Shown piece by piece: positions 26,879 to 35,376 of a stretch of DNA of 64,000 bases. The number at the start of each line of letters is the position of its first letter. Position 1 is the first letter of the stretch. Origin of the DNA: an uncultured Flavobacteriales bacterium (GTDB lineage Bacteria; Bacteroidota; Bacteroidia; Flavobacteriales_G; Salibacteraceae); contig CALSRO010000005.1 of assembly GCA_943788775.1 (NCBI GenBank), positions 248,001 to 312,000 of the forward strand, read 5' to 3'. A model generated the notes under the pieces. The model did not search any database and was not told where the DNA came from. It saw only the letters and a program-made list of their open reading frames with translations. The position numbers and the translations under genes were made by a program.

Positions 26879-27966
26879 CGGGGCACTTCGATGTCTTCAA
26901 TGATGGATTTAATAATGTCTTCACTTGTATAACCTTCCATTTCGGCAGTGGCGCCAATCATTAGTCGGTGATTAAGAACCGGGATACAAGCTTTCTGTAC
27001 ATCATCGGGTTTCACATAATTTCTGCCATTCATTGCAGCAAAAACCTTGGCCGCTTTCATAATGGCCATCGATGCTCTAGGAGAAGCACCTAAGTAGATG
27101 GAGTCGCTTTCTCTTGTTGCCTGGGCTATGCTAGTGATATAGGCGATAATGCTTGGTTCAATATGCACCTGCTCAATGAGTTTTTGACATTCCTTTAGCT
27201 GAGCTGAAGTCACGACTGAATTTACTGTTTCGGTCTGGCTTTGGGCGAAGTCATTTTTAAACCGGTCCAATATTGCTTGCTCTTCTTCATGCGTTGGATA
27301 CGGAACTTTTATTCTGAAGATAAACCGGTCTAACTGTGCTTCAGGCAAACGATAGGTTCCCTCTTGGTCAATGGGGTTTTGTGTTGCAATTACTAAAAAC
27401 GGAAAGGCAAGATCATATGAATTAGCCTCAATGGTCACCTGACGTTCTTCCATTGCCTCAAACAAGGCAGATTGAGTCTTAGAAGGTGCGCGATTTATTT
27501 CATCTATCAGGACAAGATTGGAGAAAATAGGTCCTTTTCGAAATGAGAATTGAGCGGTGGATTGATTAAAAATATTTGTCCCAATCACATCCGAGGGCAT
27601 CAAATCAGGAGTGAATTGAATACGTTTAAAATCTACGCTGATGCTTTTGGCAATCAACTTTACCATCATGGTTTTTGCCACCCCTGGGAAACCTTCGAAC
27701 AGCACGTGTCCATCAACAAACATGGCAGCCAAAGCTTGTTCTATGGCATCATCCATACCTACAATTACTTTATGGATTTCACCCTTGATAGCTGAAGTGC
27801 ATGACTCTACAATGTTTTTCTGAACAACGGATTCCGTAATGACATTCTCTGCTTGAGTTTCAGGTTGCACAACATGGCTTTCTGTGTTTTCCTCCATTTT
27901 AGGTGTGCTCTCATTCACGTTTTTGTCGCCTTCAGTCGGATTGTTTTCTGGTTCAATTTCGCTCAT
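26875..27966 (-). CDS. MoxR-family AAA+ ATPase
   Basis: A 363-residue AAA+ ATPase. Walker A is GFPGVAKTMM (about 95-104), Walker B is LVLIDEINRAPSKTQ, and sensor 1 is VIATQNP, followed by the PEAQLDRF box. The first 50 residues are an acidic Glu/Asn-rich extension. MoxR ATPases act as chaperones for metal insertion or complex assembly, usually with VWA or DUF58 proteins. The start overlaps the upstream stop in TAATG. Confidence 0.93.
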   Translation of the reverse strand: MSEIEPENNPTEGDKNVNESTPKMEENTESHVVQPETQAENVITESVVQKNIVESCTSAIKGEIHKVIVGMDDAIEQALAAMFVDGHVLFEGFPGVAKTMMVKLIAKSISVDFKRIQFTPDLMPSDVIGTNIFNQSTAQFSFRKGPIFSNLVLIDEINRAPSKTQSALFEAMEERQVTIEANSYDLAFPFLVIATQNPIDQEGTYRLPEAQLDRFIFRIKVPYPTHEEEQAILDRFKNDFAQSQTETVNSVVTSAQLKECQKLIEQVHIEPSIIAYITSIAQATRESDSIYLGASPRASMAIMKAAKVFAAMNGRNYVKPDDVQKACIPVLNHRLMIGATAEMEGYTSEDIIKSIIEDIEVPR

Positions 27967-29210
27967 TATTTTGCGGTTTTATAGTAGTTTTTGAGTGCCT
28001 CGAATAACGGAGTTACCTCATTCATTCTGGCCATGTCGTTGTATCGTAGTCTGCGTTCTAAATCGTATATCTTATTTATATCATCTTGGTTCACTCTCGA
28101 TTTTTTTGAAAGAGACTCAGCATTGGATTCACCTTTTTTACCCGGTTGGAGATTATATCTTCTGCGGTTGAATGTGTGAAAAAGCCGCATCATTTCGCTG
28201 CATAAATACTTTGGGCTATTCGATTGATAGTATAGCGTTCCCAGAGCTTTGGCAAATTCAATGGATGTATTGTCCACTGACGGTACGATCGGTATGATTC
28301 GTTGTTGCCTTTTTGACCTGAATAACAAAAAGATGAAGATGGAAAAGAGCAAAACATACCAACCATAGCGCAAGGAATCATGATCGAATATGAACCCCAA
28401 GGGAGTGCTTGCTGTGTTTTCATTCTCGTATTCATCATGAAAAACTTCATTATATCTGTCAAAGTAGATATGATCAACATCAAATTGTGAGAGAACTTTA
28501 TTGGCGTATTCCAGACCTTCAGGTTCCTTTAAGTGAATATTAGAAAAAAGCCTCTGCTCTACATGAACATAGAGCTTACCCTTCCCTATTGGGAACGAAC
28601 TGAAGTTGACGGCATTTTCGATCGTGGCTATAGGGTCTGCGAAGTCGTATACCATCATGGAGTCTGAATAGGTGTCCATGTCAAAAAAATTCCAATGGCC
28701 GATGGTGACCGTATCCGCATGAAAGAATTGATAGTTATAACCTGAGTCAGTGCGCAAGTTCTCTTCGATAAAATTCATATTCACAGTGCGAGAAGAATCC
28801 CAGTATTCTCGCACCACGAAATCATAATCCAATCCTAATGCATCATGAAAAGCAAATAGGTTATCAACGCATATAAATGCGTCATTTCCTTCACTCACAA
28901 AGTTTACCAAGTGGTCAATTTCTGATTCAGATCCATTGAATTCAAATCCCATGTAAAAATAGGTAAGGCTGTCGGCTGTGAGCGGTAAACTATCAATGAG
29001 TGAGCTCGTTCCATAAATGATTTGGTCTTCTGTAGCATCTTCCAGCAAATCAATGAACAAAGAATATCCATACGGCTCTTCGCTTTCAAGCGCTTGCCAC
29101 TCATACCAATCATATTTGAGTTCATCTTGTGACAAGATAAATCGGATCATGAAAAATGCAATCAGAAAAATGATCAGCACAATCAGGAAAGGACGATTCC
29201 TACTCTCCAT
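27966..29210 (-). CDS. DUF4350 domain membrane protein
   Basis: A 414-residue protein from the ATG at 29208-29210. One membrane helix at about 7-25 leads to an extracytoplasmic domain (about 26-278) with the DUF4350 pattern (YGYSLFIDLLED followed by a GTSSL segment). A second helix lies at about 283-303 (YGWYVLLFSIFIFLLF). A basic cytoplasmic tail follows with KYLCSEMMRLFHTFNRRRYN. A TTG two codons earlier (29216) is possible. The family always occurs with MoxR and DUF58 genes. Its function is unknown. Confidence 0.83.
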   Translation of the reverse strand: MESRNRPFLIVLIIFLIAFFMIRFILSQDELKYDWYEWQALESEEPYGYSLFIDLLEDATEDQIIYGTSSLIDSLPLTADSLTYFYMGFEFNGSESEIDHLVNFVSEGNDAFICVDNLFAFHDALGLDYDFVVREYWDSSRTVNMNFIEENLRTDSGYNYQFFHADTVTIGHWNFFDMDTYSDSMMVYDFADPIATIENAVNFSSFPIGKGKLYVHVEQRLFSNIHLKEPEGLEYANKVLSQFDVDHIYFDRYNEVFHDEYENENTASTPLGFIFDHDSLRYGWYVLLFSIFIFLLFRSKRQQRIIPIVPSVDNTSIEFAKALGTLYYQSNSPKYLCSEMMRLFHTFNRRRYNLQPGKKGESNAESLSKKSRVNQDDINKIYDLERRLRYNDMARMNEVTPLFEALKNYYKTAK

Positions 29211-29868
29211 GTGCAATCGATTTTTTAACAGCTAAAATGATGGTGTTAACCGACTGAAATTCGGTTTCATTGAGGGGGTGATTTCCGTACCAAGCAGGGT
29301 CAAATACATTGACGGTTTTTAGAAACTCGGATTGAATGGCTTTATCCGTGATTTCATCTCCATATTGCTGATTCGTTTTTCGTTTTTTCCATTGAATCAT
29401 GTTGGAATAAATCAGCTCTTGCAGTAGCATCAGAAATTGAATGCGCAGGGCTACTTTCCAATTCCCGCTTTCGGTTGCTTCATCCAATAGATTGTTCAGC
29501 TCAACATCGGGTAGGTTTTCTTCAGCCTCTTCTAGCGAAGTTGCTTCTAAGCGCTGCTTACCGATTGTTGCGGGTGCCTTTGCATTTTTAATGATCAGAA
29601 TGATAATGATCAGAGCTGCCAGTATGAGAATGGCAAAAAGAATTGTTTTTACGCTTTCGAGATCGAGCTGACTCAACCCATTACTTGAGCTAGGAGCCGG
29701 CAAATTGTCAAGCTTCTGAGTTTCGTGTTCCTTCTTTTTTGCACCCTCAGAAAAATCCATGTCTTGGATTTTTGATTCCCACAGCGATTTGTCCAAATGG
29801 AGGGTGTCTGAATTGGCCTCAAAACAGCCAGAACACAAAAGCAGCAATATGGCTAACAAGCGCTTCAA
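29200..29868 (-). CDS. DUF4129 domain lipoprotein/membrane protein
   Basis: A 222-residue protein. A lipobox-like LCSGC (Cys15) is at the end of the signal sequence. A membrane helix spans about 75-93 (VKTILFAILILAALIIIILI). The C-terminal DUF4129-like domain contains ALRIQFLMLLQELIYSNMIQW. The start is TTG in a TTGA overlap with the preceding stop. Together with DUF4350, MoxR and DUF58 it forms a conserved envelope operon. Confidence 0.78.
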   Translation of the reverse strand: MKRLLAILLLLCSGCFEANSDTLHLDKSLWESKIQDMDFSEGAKKKEHETQKLDNLPAPSSSNGLSQLDLESVKTILFAILILAALIIIILIIKNAKAPATIGKQRLEATSLEEAEENLPDVELNNLLDEATESGNWKVALRIQFLMLLQELIYSNMIQWKKRKTNQQYGDEITDKAIQSEFLKTVNVFDPAWYGNHPLNETEFQSVNTIILAVKKSIAHGE

Positions 29869-31739
29869 GAGGCATTGATTTTTGATCGATTTAGAATCTG
29901 CTTTTTGTCAATGCTAGTCACCTTTTCGGTTTTTAATAGAGTTGAGATATCCTCCATGAGTGATACTGCAGACGCCATTTCTCTCAATGAATCATAGGTC
30001 AGAGAACAGGCTAAAAAGGAAAAAGTGAAAAGAGTATATGCTATCGAGATCACTACATAGGTAGAAATGAAAATGGTTAATGCTTCAAGGGGTAAATGAT
30101 TTTCAGGTAAAAAGGAATAAATGGCCTCATACAATTTCGGAACGATAGTTTCTTCAAAAATGTACAAGACCAAAGTGGAGAAAAACAGAGTCATAAAAGA
30201 CAAGATGGATAATCGTACCCAACCAAACTTCAGAAATCTTGTCAGTTGCGTGAAACGGTTGACTTCAGTAGATCGTTGATCCAATTGTGATTGTAAAATA
30301 AGTGCGCAGATGGGGATCCAAATAATGAAGACAACGATCAGAGATTGATCAGTGAGCAAGAGCGCAGTGATGAAACTTCCGATAAGCAATACCAAAGATT
30401 GCTTTAGAATCGGCTGGATTGTATTTACAAGCTTTTTATCAGGATGATTCATTCGAATTAAAAGGAAGCAGGACGAGCTGAGGGCGAAAAGTGCCACTGA
30501 AAAATTTACCGCAAAGAGCCACAGATTTCCTTGCGTGCCAATTAAGTCTTGACTTAAAAAATAGTTCATCCAATGCAAGTTGGTACCGAAATGTATCGCT
30601 GAACTGTGCCAGGTAAAAATGGCGGAGAAAATCAGGGATACAATTGCACTTAATGCGAAAATGACGTGTCGGTTAGATTGAATTTGTAGCCAAGCATGTG
30701 CGGCCACTGTGGTATTGTTCTGAATGGAGTTCGGCTCGTACAATGTTTTAGCAACGGGTTGCAGGTTTATTTTTATTTCATCTTCGAGACGTTTGTTTCG
30801 AGCCACTCTCCTTGGATACCAGATAAAATATGCGATTACAAAAAATAGTGAACCTAAAATTGCAGCTAGTCGAATACTCCAATGTGTGTCGGTTAGCCGA
30901 GTTATGAATGCTTCTATAAATCCAGAGTAAACAAGCAAGGGCATAAGGCCAAGCATCATCATGAGCCCTTTTCGTCCCGACAATCTAAACGCATCTAGTC
31001 TTGAATAGGTTCCTGGAAATAGCATTCCTTTCGAAAGGGTTAGTCCAGCCGCACCTGCCAATATTATTGCTGATATTTCAATGGTTCCATGCTGCCAAAT
31101 GGTAAGCATAGATTCAACCCCGACATCATGAGTAAAGAAAAACTGCTGAAATGCTCCGAGCATAACTCCGTTATAAACAAGTGCTAACAAGGTTCCTATG
31201 CCAAGCATCATCCCAAGGGAAAACACATAGGCGGAAACAAGGATATTGTTGATGGTGATCCCAAAAAACATACTTGCGATTCCTTCATCTTTATAGACAG
31301 CCATCGGATCACCCTTTGCGATGTTTTCTAGAGTCATATCCACGTAAGAATCACTAATGATGAATCGCAGAAAATCTGGATCGTTCATTCCAGAAAACAC
31401 CCCTACTAATGCTGCCAAGGCAAAAACTAAAAACGAGATTAAGAATTCAACCTGCGAATGGTACATGACCAGTGGTAAATCCGTTTTCCAAAACTTCAGA
31501 AAGGACTTGGTTGTTCCTTTTTGAGATTTATAAATTCTTAGTGAGAGTATTTGGGCGACACCGTTTAAGTAGGAGCGGATGAGTCGATTTTTATAATGCG
31601 TGCGAGAGTAGGAGAGATCATCAATAATTTTGATGTAGTGGTTTGCTACGCGCTCAGGATTAAATGAATTACCTTTTAATTCCGATTCAAACTCATTCCA
31701 TCGTTTCTTATTTTGCCGTATAAATTCGCTTTCTTTCAA
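29865..31739 (-). CDS. SpoIIM-family membrane protein with C-terminal multi-helix extension
   Basis: A 624-residue polytopic protein. Residues 1-320 match the SpoIIM-like family: an N-terminal amphipathic segment (RQNKKRWNEFESELKG), SRTHYKNRLIRSYLN, then five helices including IWQHGTIEISAIILAGAAGL. The remaining 300 residues add about seven more helices, with no motif I recognise. The usual SpoIIM-like protein is about half this length, so this is probably a fusion with a neighbouring membrane gene. The start is TTG. It faces the RDD gene divergently across 48 bp. Confidence 0.83.
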   Translation of the reverse strand: MKESEFIRQNKKRWNEFESELKGNSFNPERVANHYIKIIDDLSYSRTHYKNRLIRSYLNGVAQILSLRIYKSQKGTTKSFLKFWKTDLPLVMYHSQVEFLISFLVFALAALVGVFSGMNDPDFLRFIISDSYVDMTLENIAKGDPMAVYKDEGIASMFFGITINNILVSAYVFSLGMMLGIGTLLALVYNGVMLGAFQQFFFTHDVGVESMLTIWQHGTIEISAIILAGAAGLTLSKGMLFPGTYSRLDAFRLSGRKGLMMMLGLMPLLVYSGFIEAFITRLTDTHWSIRLAAILGSLFFVIAYFIWYPRRVARNKRLEDEIKINLQPVAKTLYEPNSIQNNTTVAAHAWLQIQSNRHVIFALSAIVSLIFSAIFTWHSSAIHFGTNLHWMNYFLSQDLIGTQGNLWLFAVNFSVALFALSSSCFLLIRMNHPDKKLVNTIQPILKQSLVLLIGSFITALLLTDQSLIVVFIIWIPICALILQSQLDQRSTEVNRFTQLTRFLKFGWVRLSILSFMTLFFSTLVLYIFEETIVPKLYEAIYSFLPENHLPLEALTIFISTYVVISIAYTLFTFSFLACSLTYDSLREMASAVSLMEDISTLLKTEKVTSIDKKQILNRSKINAS

Positions 31740-31787
31740 TGGAATAATTCAAGGATAAAAAAAGTGGTTTATTCGTAGGGACACAAG

Positions 31788-32507
31788 GTGAAAACACTGG
31801 AATTTGAAAATACTCAAGGAATTAACATGCAGTATGTTGCTGCAACTGTTTTAGAACGCGGCTTTGCTTGGTTAATTGACGCCATTATTGTGGGGTTATA
31901 TTTTTTAATAATGGCCATGATTTTATCTCCTAACACAGATAATGAGAGGCTATTTTATACAGTTGCGGTCATTCTGCCACCGTTTTTTTTCTACACGGTG
32001 CTAATGGAATGGCTGAATGATGGAAGATCTATTGGTAAAATGGTGCTGGGATTGAAGGTTGTGAGAGTAGATGGTCGGCCGGTCGCTGGATATGATTATT
32101 TAATGCGTTGGATGTTTCGATGGCTAGACATTTACATGACCCTTGGAACACTCGGTTCGGTGATGGTTTCGGCAACAAGTCGCAGTCAAAGATTAGGCGA
32201 TGTTTTGGCCGACACGACCGTGATACAAACGCGCTCAGGACGAATATCATTGAAGCGTGTTTTGCGATTAGGATTCCTTACGAAGTACGAACCAAAATTT
32301 CCACAGGTGCTCTTGTTAACCGAAGAACAAATGATGCTGGTAAAGGAGGTGATGAATCGAAATAGAAAAATTAAAACCTCAGGAAATCACAGGGCTCTCG
32401 CAGAAACTGCAGATCGTTTAAGATTGATTTTAGATATTGATTCAAAATTGGGAGACAAAGCACTGCTTGAAACCCTGATGAAGGATTATGTTACCCTTTC
32501 GCGCTAA
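31788..32507 (+). CDS. RDD family membrane protein
   Basis: A 239-residue protein. The RDD domain runs from about 17 to 150, with ERGFAWLIDAIIVGLYFLIM and DGRSIGKMVLGLKVV as the typical helices and the GK(M)xxGLKVV signature. The C-terminal 80 residues are soluble and helical. It starts at GTG and is divergent from the SpoIIM/MoxR operon, a regular arrangement in Bacteroidota. The function is unknown, possibly transport or envelope stress. Confidence 0.88.
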   Translation: MKTLEFENTQGINMQYVAATVLERGFAWLIDAIIVGLYFLIMAMILSPNTDNERLFYTVAVILPPFFFYTVLMEWLNDGRSIGKMVLGLKVVRVDGRPVAGYDYLMRWMFRWLDIYMTLGTLGSVMVSATSRSQRLGDVLADTTVIQTRSGRISLKRVLRLGFLTKYEPKFPQVLLLTEEQMMLVKEVMNRNRKIKTSGNHRALAETADRLRLILDIDSKLGDKALLETLMKDYVTLSR

Positions 32508-32920
32508 TCTTTGATGACCCTGGTCGAAGCCCACTTGTCGTGCCACATAACGCCATCGCCTATCCAAACTGATATAAATTCTAAGGGTACCATTCGGCAA
32601 AGTGTTCTGATCACAGTTTGTCCGAGTGATGGTTGGCCTCCATCCACATTAACTACCCGAGTTTTCATGATCATTTTTCCGACCGTCTGACCAAGCATGT
32701 GTTCCATGACAGCATAATAAGCAAAGAAGGCAAGTAACGGAACAATTGCCAAAATGCCTCCTGAAGTCATTCCTATAATCAGTCCGAAAACAAAAATAAT
32801 TACGTAATAGATCACCAAATCAATTAGATAGGTAAGGAATCGTTGACCTGCAGAAGCATAATTACTCGAGTCAGGCGCATTGGATTCGAAAACAGATTCG
32901 TCTAGCATTTCTTCGCTCAT
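32504..32920 (-). CDS. RDD family membrane protein, short
   Basis: A 138-residue RDD protein: QRFLTYLIDLVIYYVIIFVF (helix 1), a second helix pair at about 50-72, then GQTVGKMIMKTRVVNVDG and a final segment containing WHDKWASTRVIKD, which is the canonical RDD ending. It converges on the other RDD gene with a 4-bp overlap. The two are different in length and sequence. Confidence 0.88.
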   Translation of the reverse strand: MSEEMLDESVFESNAPDSSNYASAGQRFLTYLIDLVIYYVIIFVFGLIIGMTSGGILAIVPLLAFFAYYAVMEHMLGQTVGKMIMKTRVVNVDGGQPSLGQTVIRTLCRMVPLEFISVWIGDGVMWHDKWASTRVIKD

Positions 32921-32976
32921 GATAATTCAATTTGAAACAAAAATAGCACATGCTAATTATTGGACAAAAGAAGAAT

Positions 32977-33999
32977 TTACTTTTCGCTTATTGAACTATA
33001 AAATTGGGCGTATTCGCGTATGGTTTTTTCATTGCTTAAGAACTGCTCAATATGCTCTTTGGCCTTTTTACCCATCGCAGGAATGTTTTCTCTGTCGGCT
33101 ATAAAGCTATTGATCGATGAAGCGATTTCTTTTGGTGAAGAAGGGTTGATTACATAACCGCCCTCACCATTTTCAACCATTCCAATGTTTCCAGGGATGT
33201 TAGTGATAATCACTGGTTTGGAGAGATACATTGCTTCAATCATTGCCTTTTGTGTGGCTTCGCCAAATAAGGATACAGATATCGCAATATCACAGGCTTT
33301 TACAATACTGTTAGAATCATTTCGGAAACCAGTGAAAATGAATCTGTTGGGCTTTGATGAATTTTCAATTAGTCTTTTAATTTCATCAGTGTCCATGCCT
33401 TTTCCAATCAAGAGAATGCAGATGTTAGCATCTTCAGGTAAGAGGTTTGTCGCCTCTACTAGGTCATGAAGCCCCTTCATTCTTGTGCGATTATTGGCAA
33501 CAAACGCACAGGTCAAAGCACCATTTGGAATACTAAATTCTGTGAGGTCAGCAATCTCAATGTTTGAATACCAATCTGGGTGATGACCTTTGTTAATGGT
33601 AATTGCCTTTTTAGAAGACATACCGTTTTTTAGAAACATGGTTCTAACACTATCCGCAAGACAAATCATGTAATCCAAACGTGGATTCAAAAAGGTGAGG
33701 TAGGTAGTTGGGTCAAACCAGTGTATGTTGCCGGTGTACCCCCTATAGCCTACGATCTTAACATCTACATTCCATAGGGCAAAGCAAGCATTTGAAATGG
33801 CCTTGCTATTAAACGCGTGTACCACATCTATTTTATTCTCCCTAACGGTCTGTTTGATGAGTGAGATTGCCTGAATGTCAAGTTTACTTTTCGGTTTGTA
33901 ATCTATCAGGTGTGCCCCGAGTTCTTCCAATTTCTCAGAGTAATAACCTCCCTTTTCAGACATCACCGATATTGAATATCCAAGCTTCAGAAGACCCAC
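32977..33999 (-). CDS. Glycosyltransferase family 4-like (GT-B)
   Basis: A GT-B glycosyltransferase that would move a sugar from a nucleotide donor to an envelope or capsular acceptor. Seen: VVHAFNSKAISNACFALW (N-terminal domain), then the GT4 region with LTCAFVANNRTRMKGLHDLVEA, ISVSLFGEATQKAMIEAMY and KPVIITNIPGNIGMVENGEGGYVI, which includes the donor-site Glu/Gly motif. The GTG at 33999 is the first normal start codon. In-frame coding sequence for the missing N-terminus (PHILVISNYTGS) lies upstream; see the separate entry. Its start is therefore unsettled. Confidence 0.83.
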   Translation of the reverse strand: MGLLKLGYSISVMSEKGGYYSEKLEELGAHLIDYKPKSKLDIQAISLIKQTVRENKIDVVHAFNSKAISNACFALWNVDVKIVGYRGYTGNIHWFDPTTYLTFLNPRLDYMICLADSVRTMFLKNGMSSKKAITINKGHHPDWYSNIEIADLTEFSIPNGALTCAFVANNRTRMKGLHDLVEATNLLPEDANICILLIGKGMDTDEIKRLIENSSKPNRFIFTGFRNDSNSIVKACDIAISVSLFGEATQKAMIEAMYLSKPVIITNIPGNIGMVENGEGGYVINPSSPKEIASSINSFIADRENIPAMGKKAKEHIEQFLSNEKTIREYAQFYSSISEK

Positions 34000-34086
34000 A
34001 AAAATCTCAGCCTCAGGTCTAATCGCGTTAAGTGACCCAGTGTAATTACTTATGACGAGTATATGAGGTAATTGCTGGATAGCTAT
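34000..34086 (-). other. In-frame N-terminal extension of the glycosyltransferase without a standard start codon
   Basis: On the minus strand, 29 codons directly before the GTG at 33999 stay open and encode QQLPHILVISNYTGSLNAI followed by RPEAEIFV, the expected first beta-strand and loop of a GT-B fold. The frame is closed upstream by a TGA that overlaps the VOC gene's end. There is no ATG, GTG or TTG within it. Possible starts are ATA (34086), ATC (34080) or ATT codons, translational coupling to the VOC stop, or an unseen sequencing error. Confidence 0.7.
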
Positions 34087-34505
34087 TCAGATTTAACAAA
34101 AGGAGGTTCATGAAATAGGGACTCATTTGCAGGTTCCCAGAGCTCAATTTTGGTTCCATCAGGATCCATAATCCAAGCGAATTTGCCATATTCAAACGAT
34201 TCCATTTCGCCAATTTGTTCTACACCTTCTGTTTTCAGCTCGGCCAACAACGCAACCAAGTTTTCAACTCGATAATTGATCATGAATTCTCGTTCGCTTG
34301 GAGCGTAATACTTAGTGTCGCTTTCCATCGGACTCCAAACTGTGGTACCCATTTGTTCCGCTTCTGTATTGGTCGAGTTCCATAAGAATTTACTGCCATA
34401 CTTATCTGATTCGATACCTAAATGTTTGGAATACCATTCTTTTGTCAATTTGGGGTTTTTCGATTTAAAGAATACACCACCGATACCTGTCACACGCTTT
34501 TTCAT
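34083..34505 (-). CDS. VOC family (glyoxalase-like) protein
   Basis: A 140-residue vicinal-oxygen-chelate fold protein. It has two beta-alpha-beta modules: VTGIGGVFFKSKNPKLTKEW YSKHLGI at the start and FAWIMDPDGTKIELWEP near the end, where Glu in ELWEP is the usual metal ligand. The substrate cannot be assigned (glyoxalase, bleomycin resistance or dioxygenase types share the fold). It ends right where the glycosyltransferase frame begins. Confidence 0.85.
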   Translation of the reverse strand: MKKRVTGIGGVFFKSKNPKLTKEWYSKHLGIESDKYGSKFLWNSTNTEAEQMGTTVWSPMESDTKYYAPSEREFMINYRVENLVALLAELKTEGVEQIGEMESFEYGKFAWIMDPDGTKIELWEPANESLFHEPPFVKSE

Positions 34506-34527
34506 TAAGCAAATATGATATTGTGAA

Positions 34528-34749
34528 TCAAATTTTCATGGATTCTCTAAAGTCCTTTGTCAATTGTTCTAATTCTCGCAGTATTTCAACATTTAATTGA
34601 TTTGCCCGAGCAGGGGCAACTTTCACAGAATAAGCACTTGGAGCATCCAGGTTTTTGAAAAGTTCATTGGATTTTACGAGCATTTGATATTCGGTTTCAA
34701 TCTCCAATGGGATTTCGAATCCATCAAGGGCATAGATGAGGTTTTCTGA
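34528..34749 (-). pseudogene. 3' part of lipoprotein gene, cut off by an in-frame TAA
   Basis: Directly after the TAA at 34750-34752, the same reading frame stays open for 73 codons to a TGA at 34528-34530. It encodes SENLIYALDGFEIPLEIETE followed by a Lys/Asn/Leu-rich helical end that closes EQLTKDFRESMKI. The related family proteins, as I recall them, are about 280-310 residues and carry an equivalent C-terminal region. The whole 849-bp frame would give 282 residues. It has no start codon of its own. Confidence 0.65.
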
Positions 34750-35376
34750 TTAATTCTTATGCTGGTTCATTAAGTTCAGAAAAAGAATCAGGTCGTTCTC
34801 TTTGGCTTCAGTATATACCAAATGTAGTCCCTCGAAATAGCATCCCATTATCATTAATAAACCAAGGCCTTCTTTTTCATTTTCCTTAAAATACTCATGC
34901 CCCAATGTATAGAGTTCCATAATCAATCTGCCCAGTGAATCTGGTCGGGATATGTTTTGCTCAAAGCGTTCGGTAATCCCAGATTCAATTTGATATCCGA
35001 GGCCAAGGTCATCACCCAGTCTTTTACAATGAGTAAAATATTCTAACGCAGCTTGTTGATCATTGAAGGCACCAACGTATGCCAGATCCACCATATACAT
35101 TCCAAACAGAACAGTCGATTGATAGAATGCTTTTTCGTTGAGTTGAATCGGGAAAAGCACCTGCTTATTATAAAGAGCATCTGTGGTTCTTAGCAAGGCT
35201 GGAATTTGCATTGGAGTGGGCAAAGAGATGATTCTGACGGAGTCAGACATAGTGCTGATAGACTCTCTTTTCATCGATGGCTGATCAGTCTGATTTGTTT
35301 GTTCTGATGGTTGACCAGTGCAACCGAGCATCGATGCTAGGGCAATGCAAAAGCATATGACGAGACATAATCTCAT
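34750..35376 (-). CDS. Conserved Bacteroidota lipoprotein, apparently truncated by a nonsense codon
   Basis: A 208-residue predicted lipoprotein with lipobox SMLGC (Cys19) and a Gln/Thr linker. The helical body contains FGMYMVDLAYVGAFNDQQAA and EYFKENEKEGLGLLMIMGCY, a pattern I associate with an unnamed Bacteroidota lipoprotein family of about 300 residues. It ends NQHKN at TAA, while the same frame continues with the family's C-terminal part. Either this copy is a pseudogene or the stop is a sequencing error. The start overlaps the T9SS gene stop by 4 bp. Confidence 0.68.
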   Translation of the reverse strand: MRLCLVICFCIALASMLGCTGQPSEQTNQTDQPSMKRESISTMSDSVRIISLPTPMQIPALLRTTDALYNKQVLFPIQLNEKAFYQSTVLFGMYMVDLAYVGAFNDQQAALEYFTHCKRLGDDLGLGYQIESGITERFEQNISRPDSLGRLIMELYTLGHEYFKENEKEGLGLLMIMGCYFEGLHLVYTEAKENDLILFLNLMNQHKN

